From: Phycisphaerales bacterium
GTDB lineage: Bacteria; Planctomycetota; Phycisphaerae; Phycisphaerales; UBA5793
Direction of reading: 5' to 3'
NCBI GenBank assembly: GCA_020852515.1
Contig: JADZAS010000004.1
Location: forward strand, 91,851 to 155,850
Length of the DNA: 64,000 nt
This document shows positions 56,054-64,000 of the stretch, piece after piece. Every line of letters starts with the position of its first letter. Position 1 is the first letter of the stretch. The notes below the pieces were generated by a model. That model saw nothing but the letters and a program-made list of their open reading frames with translations. It was not told the DNA's origin and did no database searches. The position numbers and the translations under genes were made by a program.

Positions 56054-56962
56054 ATGTCGAATCAATCCATCCTCAACGCGCTGATCCATGAACCCGCTGA
56101 GGCGTATCACGCCCGCAGCGCCGAGCACGTCACGGCGCATCGGCTTGCTGACTTTCGGCGCTGCCCACTGCTCTTTCGCAAGAAGGAGCAGGGTCTCATT
56201 CCCGAGCGCGACTCAGCGGCGTATCTCGTCGGACGCGCCGCGCACGTGCTGATTCTCGAGGGACGGGACCGGTACGAGTCGCAGTTCGCCGTGGGCGGTC
56301 CCATGAACCCGCGCACCGGCCAGCCATTCGGCTCCAACACCAAGGCGTTTACCCAGTGGGCAGACCGCATTGGCAAACCCGTGCTCAGCGATGATCAGGC
56401 GGCGCTGATTGAGCAGATGGCCGCGAGCGTTCAGGGGCACCTGTTTGCACGTGAACTGCTTGCAGATGGCGTCGCTGAGGGTGTTCTGCGCGGTGAGTAT
56501 GCCGGACTCCGATGCCAATCCCGGCTCGACTGGGTCAACCCGAAGCCCGGACGGGGCATCGTCGATCTCAAGACCACCGATTCGCTCGACACCTTCGAAC
56601 TCGACATTACCGCGTTCGGCTACGTCGAGCAGATGGCGTTCTATCGCGCCATGTTCGAAGCGATGGCGACGGCCAGGCTGCCAGTCCACCTGATCGCCGT
56701 TGAAAAGCGTGAACCGTTCCGTTGCGGCGTCTGGCAGATCGCGCCGCGAGCGCTCGACGAGGCTCAAGCCGAGAACGAACGCGCCATGCAGGAACTGACG
56801 CGCTGCCGCGAGTCAGGGATCTGGCCCACGCGATTCGAATCGATCCGTCTCTACGAAACCACCAGCCCATCCTCGAGCGGGCGAGCCTCGCGCACCTCAT
56901 CGACTCCCTCACCCATCGCAGGCTCGCCCGCTTCTTCTCAATACAAGACCAGCCATCTCTGA
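56054..56962 (+). CDS. RecE-like PD-(D/E)XK exonuclease
   Basis: A 302-residue phage exonuclease starting at ATG 56054 (GGGGAG 7 nt ahead). It has HRLADFRRCPLLFRKKEQG and the PD-(D/E)XK core CQSRLDWVNP...GIVDLKTTDSL...YVEQMAFYRAM, matching the RecE/DUF3799 family. It would resect 5' ends at double-strand breaks for single-strand annealing. The last ~40 residues are Ser/Thr/Pro-rich and low in hydrophobic residues; another frame there (LRNHQPILERASLAHLID...) looks more protein-like, so a frameshift near 56850 cannot be excluded. Confidence 0.85.
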   Translation: MSNQSILNALIHEPAEAYHARSAEHVTAHRLADFRRCPLLFRKKEQGLIPERDSAAYLVGRAAHVLILEGRDRYESQFAVGGPMNPRTGQPFGSNTKAFTQWADRIGKPVLSDDQAALIEQMAASVQGHLFARELLADGVAEGVLRGEYAGLRCQSRLDWVNPKPGRGIVDLKTTDSLDTFELDITAFGYVEQMAFYRAMFEAMATARLPVHLIAVEKREPFRCGVWQIAPRALDEAQAENERAMQELTRCRESGIWPTRFESIRLYETTSPSSSGRASRTSSTPSPIAGSPASSQYKTSHL

Positions 56963-56972
56963 AAGGACCGCT

Positions 56973-57755
56973 ATGACCGCGCTCAGCACGATTCAACGAG
57001 GACGAGCCCAACTCCCACGCCGGGTGCTTCTCTACGGCGTCCACGGTGTCGGCAAATCCACCTTTGGCGCGATGGCGGAGAAGCCGATCTTCATCCAGAC
57101 CGAAGAAGGCGTGAACGATCTCGAAGTCGATCGATTCCCGCTGGCCGTCAAGTACGGCGATGTGCTCGATGCGCTGACCGCACTGTACTCCGAGGATCAT
57201 GACTACCAGACGGTCGTGATCGATTCACTCGACTGGCTGGAGCGCCTCATCTGGGCGGAAGTCTGCGCCAAGCGCGGGGTCGAGTCGATCGAAGACATCG
57301 GCTACGCCAAGGGCTACGTCTTCGCGCTCACGCAGTGGCGTGAGGTGCTCTCGGGCCTCGATGCGCTCCGCAGTCAGCGCGGCATGCAGGTGATCGTCAT
57401 CGCCCATGCCCAGATCGAAAAGTTCGCCAATCCCGAGACGGACAGTTACGACCGGTATGTCCCGCGGCTCCAGAAGCAGGCCTCGGCGCTGCTCCAGGGG
57501 TGGGCGGATGAAGTTCTGTTCGCCACCTACCAGGTCCACACGAAGACGACGAGCGAAGGCTTCGATCGCAAACGAACGCAGGGCATCGGCACGGGCGAAC
57601 GGATCCTGCGCACCACTGAACGTCCGGCGCATGTGGCCAAGAACCGGCTGAATCTCCCTGATGAGTTCCCACTCGATTACCGCATCTATGCCGCCTTCGT
57701 CCGCGGCGAAACCCCGCCAACCAACGACCAAGAGCCCGCTCAACAAGGAGCCTGA
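56973..57755 (+). CDS. Sak4-like AAA/RecA-fold recombination ATPase
   Basis: A 260-residue P-loop ATPase of the AAA_24 (phage NTP-binding) family. Walker A YGVHGVGKSTFG; Walker B TVVIDSLDWLE; a conserved ...QVIVIAHAQIEKF strand. In phages such Sak4-type proteins anneal or exchange DNA strands. It starts 10 bp after the exonuclease gene, with AAAGGA ahead, and pairs with it as a two-component recombinase. Confidence 0.82.
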   Translation: MTALSTIQRGRAQLPRRVLLYGVHGVGKSTFGAMAEKPIFIQTEEGVNDLEVDRFPLAVKYGDVLDALTALYSEDHDYQTVVIDSLDWLERLIWAEVCAKRGVESIEDIGYAKGYVFALTQWREVLSGLDALRSQRGMQVIVIAHAQIEKFANPETDSYDRYVPRLQKQASALLQGWADEVLFATYQVHTKTTSEGFDRKRTQGIGTGERILRTTERPAHVAKNRLNLPDEFPLDYRIYAAFVRGETPPTNDQEPAQQGA

Positions 57756-57757
57756 CC

Positions 57758-58222
57758 ATGGCACATCTCGATGGTTTCGACGCGCATGACGTCGATCCAA
57801 ACGTCGGTTTTGATCCCATCCCCATCGGCAAGTACCTGGCGATCATCACCGCCAGCGAAATGAAACCGACCAAAGCCGGCACGGGAGAGTATCTCGAGCT
57901 GGAACTCGAGGTGATCGAAGGCCCGTACAAGGGGCGCAAACTCTGGGATCGCCTCACGCTCAAGCACCCCAACGAGACGACGGTGCAGATCGCCAAGGGG
58001 ACGCTCTCGAGCATCTGTCGGAGCGTCAACGTCATGAAACCCCGCGATTCGGTTGAGCTGCACAACTTGCCGCTGATCGCCTCGGTCGGCTGCAAGAAGC
58101 GCGAGGACAACGGCGAGCTCACCAACTACATCAAGGGGTATGCCAAGCGTGACGCCTCACCGGCGCGTCCGACGGCGGCCGCCGCCAACGGCGCCGGGGG
58201 CACTCCACCTTGGAAACGCTGA
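57758..58222 (+). CDS. DUF669 single-stranded-DNA-binding-like protein
   Basis: A 154-residue protein beginning MAHLDGFDAHDVDPN. GFDPIPIGKYLAIITASEMK, split as GFDPIPIGKY and LAIITASEMK, with GTGEYLELELEVIEGPYKG and RLTLKHPNETTVQIAKG, identify the DUF669 phage family, which takes the place of SSB in recombination modules. An AAGGAG is 8 nt before ATG. It ends in a Pro/Ala-rich tail with PPWKR, similar to the protein-binding tip of SSBs. It overlaps the next gene by 13 bp. Confidence 0.85.
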   Translation: MAHLDGFDAHDVDPNVGFDPIPIGKYLAIITASEMKPTKAGTGEYLELELEVIEGPYKGRKLWDRLTLKHPNETTVQIAKGTLSSICRSVNVMKPRDSVELHNLPLIASVGCKKREDNGELTNYIKGYAKRDASPARPTAAAANGAGGTPPWKR

Positions 58223-58608
58223 GCGAGCAGGTCTTCCTGCTGCCCTTCCCGCCGAGCGTCAATCACTACTGGCGCATGGTGAGCACGAGGCATGGATGCC
58301 GCATGCTCATCAGCCGCGAGGGCCGGACCTACCGCGGCGCGGTGGTCTCGGCTCTCGCGGCGGCGGGCGCCCGGGCGCAGGACGGCCGCCTTGATGTGTC
58401 GATCGTTGCGTCTCCACCGGATCGCCGCCGAAGGGATCTCGATAACTTACTCAAAAGCACGCTCGATTCGCTCGCGCATGGGGGCGCATACCACGACGAC
58501 TCGCAGATTGACCACCTGGAGATCTGGCGCGGAGCGGTTGTCCCCGAGGGCCACATCGCAGTGCGCATTTGTCCGATGACACGGAGCATTCCGCAATGGA
58601 CCACATGA
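58210..58608 (+). CDS. RusA-like Holliday-junction resolvase
   Basis: A 132-residue protein starting with TTG at 58210, 13 bp inside DUF669. LLPFPPSVNHYWRM and PPDRRRRDLDNLLKSTLDSL, with YHDDSQIDHLEI, carry the aspartates of RusA (DxDN type). It cleaves Holliday junctions or branched replication intermediates for the prophage. Family members are about 120-140 residues. Confidence 0.88.
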   Translation: METLSEQVFLLPFPPSVNHYWRMVSTRHGCRMLISREGRTYRGAVVSALAAAGARAQDGRLDVSIVASPPDRRRRDLDNLLKSTLDSLAHGGAYHDDSQIDHLEIWRGAVVPEGHIAVRICPMTRSIPQWTT

Positions 58609-59255
58609 ACGGTCGGCCCAAGCGCCTCTACATCTCGGGCCCGATGACGGGAATACCAGAGCACAACTTCCCGGCGTTCTTCGCGGCCGAGGAACGACTC
58701 AGGCAGGCGGGTTACGAGCCGCTCAATCCGGCGCGCAATTTTGACGGCGAGACCGACCGTGACCGGGCCGAGTACATGCGAGCCGACATGGAACTGCTGT
58801 TGCGTTGTAACGGCCTGGCGATGCTGCCCGGTTGGGAGCAGTCGCGTGGCGCCAAGCTCGAGTACATGATCGCCTGGGAACTGCGATTGCCGGTTCTCGA
58901 CATCGTCACCCTGTCTGAGATCAGCAAGCCACCCACACCCTTGGTGCAGTTGCACACGCTCCGGCTTGCCGATTCCGAAGCGCCGACTCCCTCGATCCTC
59001 GATGAAGCGGCGCTGGTGACAAGCGGCGAGCGCCAGACCGACTATGGCCACCCTCGTGACGATTTCACACGAACCGCAGTGATGTGGAACGGTCTGCTCG
59101 CCACGAAACTCCGTCAGCCACTCGTGGCGATGGATGTGCCCTTGTGCATGATCGCCGTCAAACTGGCTCGTGAGGCCCACCGCCACAAGCGCGACAACCT
59201 CGTCGACATCGCCGGCTACGCCCGCACGGGAGCCATGGTCGCAGGAGATGAGTGA
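58596..59255 (+). CDS. DUF4406 (nucleoside 2-deoxyribosyltransferase-like) plus DUF6378 protein
   Basis: A 219-residue protein from ATG 58596, overlapping RusA. Residues 8-100 are a DUF4406-type domain (RLYISGPMTGIPEHNFPAF, MLPGWEQSRGAKLEY), related to nucleoside deoxyribosyltransferases. Residues 130-215 resemble DUF6378 (RQTDYGHPRDDFTRTAVMW...LAREAHRHKRDNLVDIAGYA, here given in parts), a phage domain that often follows. Nucleotide salvage or base modification is a plausible role. Confidence 0.78.
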   Translation: MDHMNGRPKRLYISGPMTGIPEHNFPAFFAAEERLRQAGYEPLNPARNFDGETDRDRAEYMRADMELLLRCNGLAMLPGWEQSRGAKLEYMIAWELRLPVLDIVTLSEISKPPTPLVQLHTLRLADSEAPTPSILDEAALVTSGERQTDYGHPRDDFTRTAVMWNGLLATKLRQPLVAMDVPLCMIAVKLAREAHRHKRDNLVDIAGYARTGAMVAGDE

Positions 59256-60034
59256 TGGCCAGGGCAGCAGGGCGCAAGTCGAAGGTCATGATGGCCTTCG
59301 GCGATGTGCACATTCCGCACCATAATCCTCGCGCCGTCGAGGTCTTCTGCCGCGCCGTTCAGCGCATCAAGCCTGACCTGATCGTCTGTCTTGGCGATCT
59401 GCTCGATTGCGGGCAGTTCTCAGTGCATCCACCCACCTATGGCGTACCCGAGAGCGACTACAACGAGGATCTAAAGCGCGCCAACGCATTGCTCGACCGC
59501 GTGCAGCGCTGCTGCACGCGCCTCGTCATGGTCGAAGGCAATCACGAGTATCGCCTGGATCGCTGGGCCGCGGCGACCGCTGAAGGGCGAGGAGCCTACT
59601 CGCTACTGGCGCCGCGCATTCAGCTCTCCAAGGGCCGATCGCGATTCAGCTACGTGCCGTACGGCTCGGCCGATGGGCGCTACCCGCATTATCCGATCAA
59701 TTCGCGCATCATCGCTGTGCACGGCTGGTCGCACGCCAAAGCCGCGACACGGGCGCACCTGCAAATCAGTCAGGGAAGGAGTGTGATCCACGGACACACC
59801 CATCGCGCTGATGCCCACATGACGCAGAATATCTGGGAAACGGGTCGCATCGTCGAGGCCCGCAGCGCCGGATGCCTGTGCAAGCCCATCCCGCTCTATG
59901 GAACCGGCCGACCAGTCGAGTGGGTCAACGCCTTCATCATCGGGTATCTCGGCCGGCGCAGTGACACTCTCTACACCGTGCCGATCATGCACGACCGGTG
60001 CATCCTGCCGGATGGCGCCGAGGTGTCGGCGTGA
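59255..60034 (+). CDS. Calcineurin-like metallophosphoesterase
   Basis: A 259-residue phage phosphoesterase. The metal-site motifs are all visible: AFGDVHIPHHN, CLGDLLDC, EGNHEYR, VHGWSH and GHTHRAD. ATG 59255 overlaps the previous stop by one base (TGATG); a GTG at 59252 is an alternative. Substrate could be a nucleotide, nucleic-acid end or phosphoprotein. Its place between nucleotide-metabolism and helicase genes suggests DNA processing. Confidence 0.85.
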   Translation: MARAAGRKSKVMMAFGDVHIPHHNPRAVEVFCRAVQRIKPDLIVCLGDLLDCGQFSVHPPTYGVPESDYNEDLKRANALLDRVQRCCTRLVMVEGNHEYRLDRWAAATAEGRGAYSLLAPRIQLSKGRSRFSYVPYGSADGRYPHYPINSRIIAVHGWSHAKAATRAHLQISQGRSVIHGHTHRADAHMTQNIWETGRIVEARSAGCLCKPIPLYGTGRPVEWVNAFIIGYLGRRSDTLYTVPIMHDRCILPDGAEVSA

Positions 60035-61707
60035 ACCTGCGCGACTACCAGCGCGAGGCGGTCGAAGCCGTCTACCGACACCTGCGTGAGCACGAGACAA
60101 ACCCGTGCGTGGTGTGTCCGACCGGTGCGGGCAAGAGTCTGATCATCGCCCAGATCGCCCGAGATGTGGTGGAACTCTGGAATGGGCGGATTCTCATCCT
60201 CGCCCATGTCAAGGAGCTGCTCGATCAGGCCGTCGACAAACTGGTTGCGGTGGCGCCGGGGCTGTGGCACTGCATCGGCCTCTACTCCGCAGGTCTGGGC
60301 AGCCGCGACACCGATCACCCGATCATCGTCGGCGGCATTCAGAGTGTGTTCCGTCGGGCGCGCGATCTGGGGCGGTTCGATCTCATCCTCATCGACGAAG
60401 CCCATCTCATCCCGCCCGATGGCGAGGGGATGTACCGGCAGTTCCTCGACGACGCGAGGGCGGTCAATCCGAATGTGCGCGTCATCGGTTTGACCGCGAC
60501 GCCGTTTCGGATGAAGTCGGGTTCGATCTGCTCGCCGGAGAACATCCTCAACGAGATCTGCTACGAGATCGGGGTGCGCGAGCTCATCGTGCAGGGCTTC
60601 CTGTGCCCGCTTCGCACCAAGGCCGGTGCCGAGCGAGTGGACTTTGGCGGGCTCCATGTCCGTGGTGGCGAGTTCGTCGCCGGTGAGGTTGAGGACCTCA
60701 TGGACGAGGAGCGACTCGTCCATGCCGCCTGCGCTGAAATCGTCGAGCAAACAACCGACCGTCGATCCGTGCTCATCTTCGCCTCGGGCGTGAAGCACGG
60801 CGAGCACATCGTGCGCCGGCTCAATGACGCGCATGGCTTCGAATGCGGATTCGTGACTGGCGATACCCAGTCGGACGAGCGCGATCGATTGCTCGAGCGA
60901 TTCCGCGCTGGCGCTCTGAAGTACCTGTGCAACGTGAACGTTCTCACCACCGGCTTTGATGCGCCCAACGTCGACTGCGTGGCTCTGGTGCGTCCCACGA
61001 AATCACCGGGGCTCTACTACCAGATGGTGGGGCGGGGCTTTCGACTCCATCCGGGCAAGGCTGACTGCCTCGTTCTCGACTTCGGCGGCAATGTCCTGCG
61101 CCACGGGCCGGTTGATCAGATCCGCATCAGCGATCCCAATTCGGCCGGGAATGGTGAAGCGCCGGCCAAGGAATGTCCGGCATGCCGAGCGCTGATCCAT
61201 GCGGCGTATTCAATCTGTCCCGACTGCGGCTTTGCTTTCCCGCCCCCGGAATCTCGCCACCTCGAAACTCAAGCCAGCAGTGATGGCATCCTCTCCGATC
61301 AGGTGACGCGAACCGAGTACGAGGTGGGTGAGATCTCGTACCACGTGCATTTCAAGCGCAACGATCCCAGCGCTGCACCGACCATGCGTGTGGATTACCG
61401 CTGCGGACTCGCCACCTCATTCTCGGAATGGGTCTGCTTTGAACACACGGGTTACGCCCGTCAGAAGGCCGAGCAGTGGTGGCGACGGCGGTCCAATGAA
61501 CCGGTGCCTGATGACGTCGACGAGGCGGTAGATCTGGCGCGCAGCGGCGCGTTGACGCCGACGCTGGCGATCACGGTCGAGCGAAAGCCAGGCGAGAAGT
61601 ACGACCGGATCGTGAGCCACGTCCTGGGCGCACGGCCTCCGCGCATCGACACCGACGAAGGCGCTGCCGAGTACGCGCGGATCTGCGACGACGAGGTGCC
61701 GTTCTAG
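60031..61707 (+). CDS. DEAH-type superfamily 2 helicase
   Basis: A 558-residue helicase, GTG start at 60031 in a GTGA overlap. Motif I CPTGAGKS, motif II LIDEAH, motif III GLTATPFR, motif V/VI VLTTGFDAPNVD and QMVGRGFR are intact. Near residue 390 is a zinc ribbon (CPACRALIHAAYSICPDCGF, split as CPAC and CPDC). Such UvrB/Snf2-like helicases are common in phage replication modules. It lies just upstream of the primase, which suggests it loads on or unwinds the origin. Confidence 0.9.
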   Translation: MNLRDYQREAVEAVYRHLREHETNPCVVCPTGAGKSLIIAQIARDVVELWNGRILILAHVKELLDQAVDKLVAVAPGLWHCIGLYSAGLGSRDTDHPIIVGGIQSVFRRARDLGRFDLILIDEAHLIPPDGEGMYRQFLDDARAVNPNVRVIGLTATPFRMKSGSICSPENILNEICYEIGVRELIVQGFLCPLRTKAGAERVDFGGLHVRGGEFVAGEVEDLMDEERLVHAACAEIVEQTTDRRSVLIFASGVKHGEHIVRRLNDAHGFECGFVTGDTQSDERDRLLERFRAGALKYLCNVNVLTTGFDAPNVDCVALVRPTKSPGLYYQMVGRGFRLHPGKADCLVLDFGGNVLRHGPVDQIRISDPNSAGNGEAPAKECPACRALIHAAYSICPDCGFAFPPPESRHLETQASSDGILSDQVTRTEYEVGEISYHVHFKRNDPSAAPTMRVDYRCGLATSFSEWVCFEHTGYARQKAEQWWRRRSNEPVPDDVDEAVDLARSGALTPTLAITVERKPGEKYDRIVSHVLGARPPRIDTDEGAAEYARICDDEVPF

Positions 61708-61711
61708 GAGC

Positions 61712-61777
61712 ATGAACGTGATGCGCCTCATCCAACCCGATCATGACCGGCCGCCCTGGAGGCCGCCTGACCCGTGA
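61712..61777 (+). CDS. Short ORF (21 codons) upstream of the primase
   Basis: A 21-residue frame with TAGGAG 1 nt before its ATG and a TGA that overlaps the GTG start of the Prim-Pol gene (GTGA). It begins MNVMRLIQPD and ends in WRPPDP, Pro-rich at the end. It could be a leader that brings ribosomes to the next GTG, or a small phage protein. Evidence is position only. Confidence 0.4.
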   Translation: MNVMRLIQPDHDRPPWRPPDP

Positions 61778-63882
61778 GTCTCACGCGGCCGAACAGGAGT
61801 GATTCTCTCCACGCACAGGCGCAGACGTGTGTTGCCGCGGGTCTGTGCGCGCTGCCGGCGGTGCGCACCGGTCAGGAGAAGCGCCCGGCGCTGCGCGAGT
61901 GGAAGCCCTATCAATCCCGACTGCCCTCGCGAGAGGAACTCGCGCGCTGGTTCGACGGGTCGGCAACCGCGCTGTGCCTCGTGTGCGGCGCAGTCTCGGG
62001 CAACCTGGAGATGATCGACTTTGACCTGGGCGGCGAGGCCTTCGAGCCCTGGCGCCGCGCCGTCGAGTCCATGGCGCCCGGTCTCGTCGATCGCCTCGTG
62101 ATCGAATCGACGCCATCGGGCGGTCGGCACGTCATCTACCGCTGCGATCAGCCCGTCTCCGGCAATACGAAGCTCGCCCAGCGCCGCATCGAGGTCGGCG
62201 CCGACGAGCCGGTTGTCGTTGGATGCAAGGAGCACAAGCCGCGCCGGGACGCCGGCGGCGCCTGGGTGATCACGATCACCATGATCGAGACGCGCGGCGA
62301 GGGTGGGCTCTTTCTGTGCGCGCCCTCCGACGGCTACGAGATCCTCAAGGGTGAACTCGCCGCACCACCGGTCATCACCTCGGACCAGCGCGACATCCTG
62401 CTCGGCTGCGCGTGGGCGCTCGATGAGACTCGTCCACCCGTCATTGACACGCCAAGTGGCGTTTCTGACGACGTTTCCACCTCGCGCCCTGGCGATGAAT
62501 TCAACCGCCGTGGCGATCCCCGCGCCATCCTCCGAGCTCACGGCTGGACGCTCGTACAGGGAGGCGAGAACGAGCACTGGTGTCGGCCCGGCAAATCCGC
62601 CGGCACGAGCGCCACGCTCAAGGACGGCGTGTTCTACGTCTTCTCGACGAACGCCGCGCCCTTTGAAGCGCAGCAGGGCTATTCACCCTTCGCGGTGTAC
62701 GCACTGCTCGAACATGGCGGAGACTTCAACGCAGCCGCCTCGGCGTTGGCATCGCAAGGCTACGGCACAGCGCCGACCCGTACACGCGGCGTCGATCTCT
62801 CCGCGTTCCTGGCCGACATCCCGCCCGCGCCTGACAACCCGCTCGCCCCGGCCCCGCTGTCTGTCGAGCAGCTCGTCAGCGCCCACCCGCTGCTCCGCCC
62901 GCCCGTGGTCCATGGCCTGCTGCGCCAGGGCGAGACGATGAATGTGATCGCCAGTCCAAAAGTCGGGAAGAGTTGGCTCACCCTCGATCTCGCCATCGCC
63001 GTGGCCACGGGCCGCCCCTGGCTTGGTCGCTACGCCACCGAGCGCGGCGATGTCCTCATCATCGACAACGAACTCCACCGCGAAACCAGCGCTCACCGCA
63101 TCCCCAAGGTCGCGCACGCCCGCGGCATACCCATGCGCGAGTTCAACCGGCGGATCTTCGTGGACAATCTCCGCGGCCGCCTGCGCGACATCTTCACCCT
63201 CGCGCCCTACTTCGCCGCCATCGAGCCCGGCCGCTACAAGGTCATCGTCCTCGACGCGTTCTATCGCTTCATGCCCGCAGGCGGGGATGAGAATGACAAC
63301 GGCACGATGGCGAACATCTACAACTGCATCGACGCCTTTGCCGATCGCCTCGGCTGTTCGTTCGTGCTCATCCACCACTCGTCCAAGGGCAATCAGACCG
63401 GCAAGTCGGTCACCGACGTCGGGGCCGGCGCCGGTGCGCAGAGCCGGGCCACCGACACCCACCTCGTCCTGAGACCGCACGAAGAGGAGCATGTCGTCGT
63501 CCTCGAAGCCGCAGTCCGCTCCTGGCCGCCCATCGATCCGCTGTGCCTGCGCTGGGACTTCCCGGTGTGGACCGCCGACGAGGGGCTCGATTCGAGTCAG
63601 CTCCTCTCGCAGGGCGGTCGCGGCCGAAATGACCCCGGCAAGAAGAACGAGTGGACGCCCGAGTCATTCGTCGAGGCGTTCGTGGATGACGACCCAGCCA
63701 CGCGCTCGGCCATCATCGGCCGGGCCGTGCGCGATGGCCTGTCCAAGTGGGCCGCTGACAGTCTGCTCCGCATGGCCGATGCCGATGGTCTGCTGGCCCG
63801 CAACGGTGATGGCAAACGCAACGACCCCTTCACTTACCAGCGCCGCGCCAAGGCGCCAAGCACCCCGGAGGACCGCCCATGA
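61774..63882 (+). CDS. Primase-polymerase fused to RepA-type helicase
   Basis: A 702-residue replication protein, GTG start. Residues 10-210 are a bifunctional primase-polymerase domain: CVAAGLCALPAVRTGQEKRP, MIDFDLGG with the catalytic Asp pair, and TPSGGRHVIYR. Residues ~370-600 are a RepA/AAA_25 helicase: Walker A IASPKVGKSW, LIIDNEL, VIVLDAFYR (Walker B) and FVLIHHSSKGN. The last ~80 residues form a winged-helix-like region. Such proteins start and drive replication of phages and plasmids. Directly behind it lie repeated palindromes that may be its binding sites. Confidence 0.9.
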   Translation: MSLTRPNRSDSLHAQAQTCVAAGLCALPAVRTGQEKRPALREWKPYQSRLPSREELARWFDGSATALCLVCGAVSGNLEMIDFDLGGEAFEPWRRAVESMAPGLVDRLVIESTPSGGRHVIYRCDQPVSGNTKLAQRRIEVGADEPVVVGCKEHKPRRDAGGAWVITITMIETRGEGGLFLCAPSDGYEILKGELAAPPVITSDQRDILLGCAWALDETRPPVIDTPSGVSDDVSTSRPGDEFNRRGDPRAILRAHGWTLVQGGENEHWCRPGKSAGTSATLKDGVFYVFSTNAAPFEAQQGYSPFAVYALLEHGGDFNAAASALASQGYGTAPTRTRGVDLSAFLADIPPAPDNPLAPAPLSVEQLVSAHPLLRPPVVHGLLRQGETMNVIASPKVGKSWLTLDLAIAVATGRPWLGRYATERGDVLIIDNELHRETSAHRIPKVAHARGIPMREFNRRIFVDNLRGRLRDIFTLAPYFAAIEPGRYKVIVLDAFYRFMPAGGDENDNGTMANIYNCIDAFADRLGCSFVLIHHSSKGNQTGKSVTDVGAGAGAQSRATDTHLVLRPHEEEHVVVLEAAVRSWPPIDPLCLRWDFPVWTADEGLDSSQLLSQGGRGRNDPGKKNEWTPESFVEAFVDDDPATRSAIIGRAVRDGLSKWAADSLLRMADADGLLARNGDGKRNDPFTYQRRAKAPSTPEDRP

Positions 63883-64000
63883 CGTTTCGTTTTGGGAATC
63901 GTTTTGTGCGCACAAAACGAATTGGAATTCATATCGTTTGGCGTTTCGTTTGGTGCGCACAAAACGAGTCGGGCACGCAGGGTTTCGTTTCGTTTTGTGC
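63879..64000 (+). CDS. Start of an ORF running off the window
   Basis: ATG 63879 overlaps the primase stop by ATGA and the frame stays open to the edge (40 codons seen). It begins MTFRFGNRFVRTKR and is highly enriched in Phe, Arg and Val because it is read through palindromic repeats. Whether it is a true gene or merely an open frame across an origin or operator is undecided. Confidence 0.3.
   Translation, partial: MTFRFGNRFVRTKRIGIHIVWRFVWCAQNESGTQGFVSFC
63884..64000. repeat. Repeated palindromes of the prophage, iteron- or operator-like
   Basis: Arm TCGTTTTGTGC followed directly by its reverse complement makes a perfect 22-bp palindrome at 63899-63920. A second at 63946-63967 has TCGTTTGGTGC in its left arm. 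A half-site TTTCGTTTTG lies at 63885-63894, and a left arm TCGTTTTGTGC at 63990-64000 is cut by the window edge. Centre-to-centre spacing is 47 and then about 44 bp. The region between is A+T-richer than the element. It follows the replication protein gene. Confidence 0.85.

Overview
The window is GC-rich DNA (67 % in a line counted inside smc) from a Gram-negative bacterium. It is most likely a planctomycete, probably of the Phycisphaerae. The reasons are an inference from several weak signs: lipid-A synthesis (lpxB), futalosine-type menaquinone synthesis (mqnC), membrane proteins carrying a CxxCGY...CxECG zinc ribbon, secreted Gfo/Idh/MocA oxidoreductases with twin-arginine signals, a VIT/VWA protein, and several proteins resembling lineage-restricted planctomycete hypotheticals. 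No rRNA or other decisive marker is present.

Layout. 0-5.4 kb: DNA repair (Fpg), NAD synthesis (nadA), two small membrane proteins and a secreted seven-motif beta-propeller. 5.4-8.8 kb: an accessory patch with a lineage-specific protein, short repeats, a small zinc-finger protein behind a 26-codon leader, and an A+T-richer Mrr-type nuclease. 9-23.4 kb: core genes (smc, a GH-like anchored protein, lpxB, a TlpA-like thioredoxin without its first cysteine, a putative nuclease, an HDAC-family deacetylase, mqnC, a QueC-like protein, and a bisphosphate nucleotidase). 23.4-28 kb: a repeat-laden accessory region in which the 3' end of the nucleotidase gene recurs at least once, probably twice, between small unrelated genes; it ends in a truncated DUF2254 gene. 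28-49 kb: VIT/VWA protein, tRNA-Ala(UGC), Gfo/Idh oxidoreductase, Na+/H+ antiporter, asparaginase plus ABC exporter operon, persulfide dioxygenase-rhodanese, a complete oppABCDF operon, and a six-gene ArsR-led operon ending in a MoaD-like sulfur carrier. 49-53.4 kb: YcxB-like protein, a second copy of the lineage-specific family, an AIPR phage-defence protein, a VOC lipoprotein and tRNA-Pro(UGG).

53.4-64 kb (to the window edge): the left part of a prophage or integrative element in tRNA-Pro. It has a large serine recombinase whose 3' end is antisense to the tRNA, a coupled small protein, a sigma-like regulator, an operator-rich divergent control region, and then a rightward early operon: RecE-like exonuclease, Sak4-like ATPase, DUF669 ssDNA-binding protein, RusA resolvase, DUF4406 protein, phosphoesterase, DEAH helicase and Prim-Pol/RepA-type helicase. 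At the very end are repeated 22-bp perfect or near-perfect palindromes that look like replication iterons or operators. Genes in this operon mostly overlap or touch, so they are probably translated in coupled fashion.

The most interesting points are the palindromic array after the primase, the repeated gene tails behind the nucleotidase, the alternating half-site operator of the prophage, the leaderless ArsR promoter, and the pairing of a six-Asp-box propeller with a MoaD-like protein. All function calls are from reading sequence motifs; no database search was possible.
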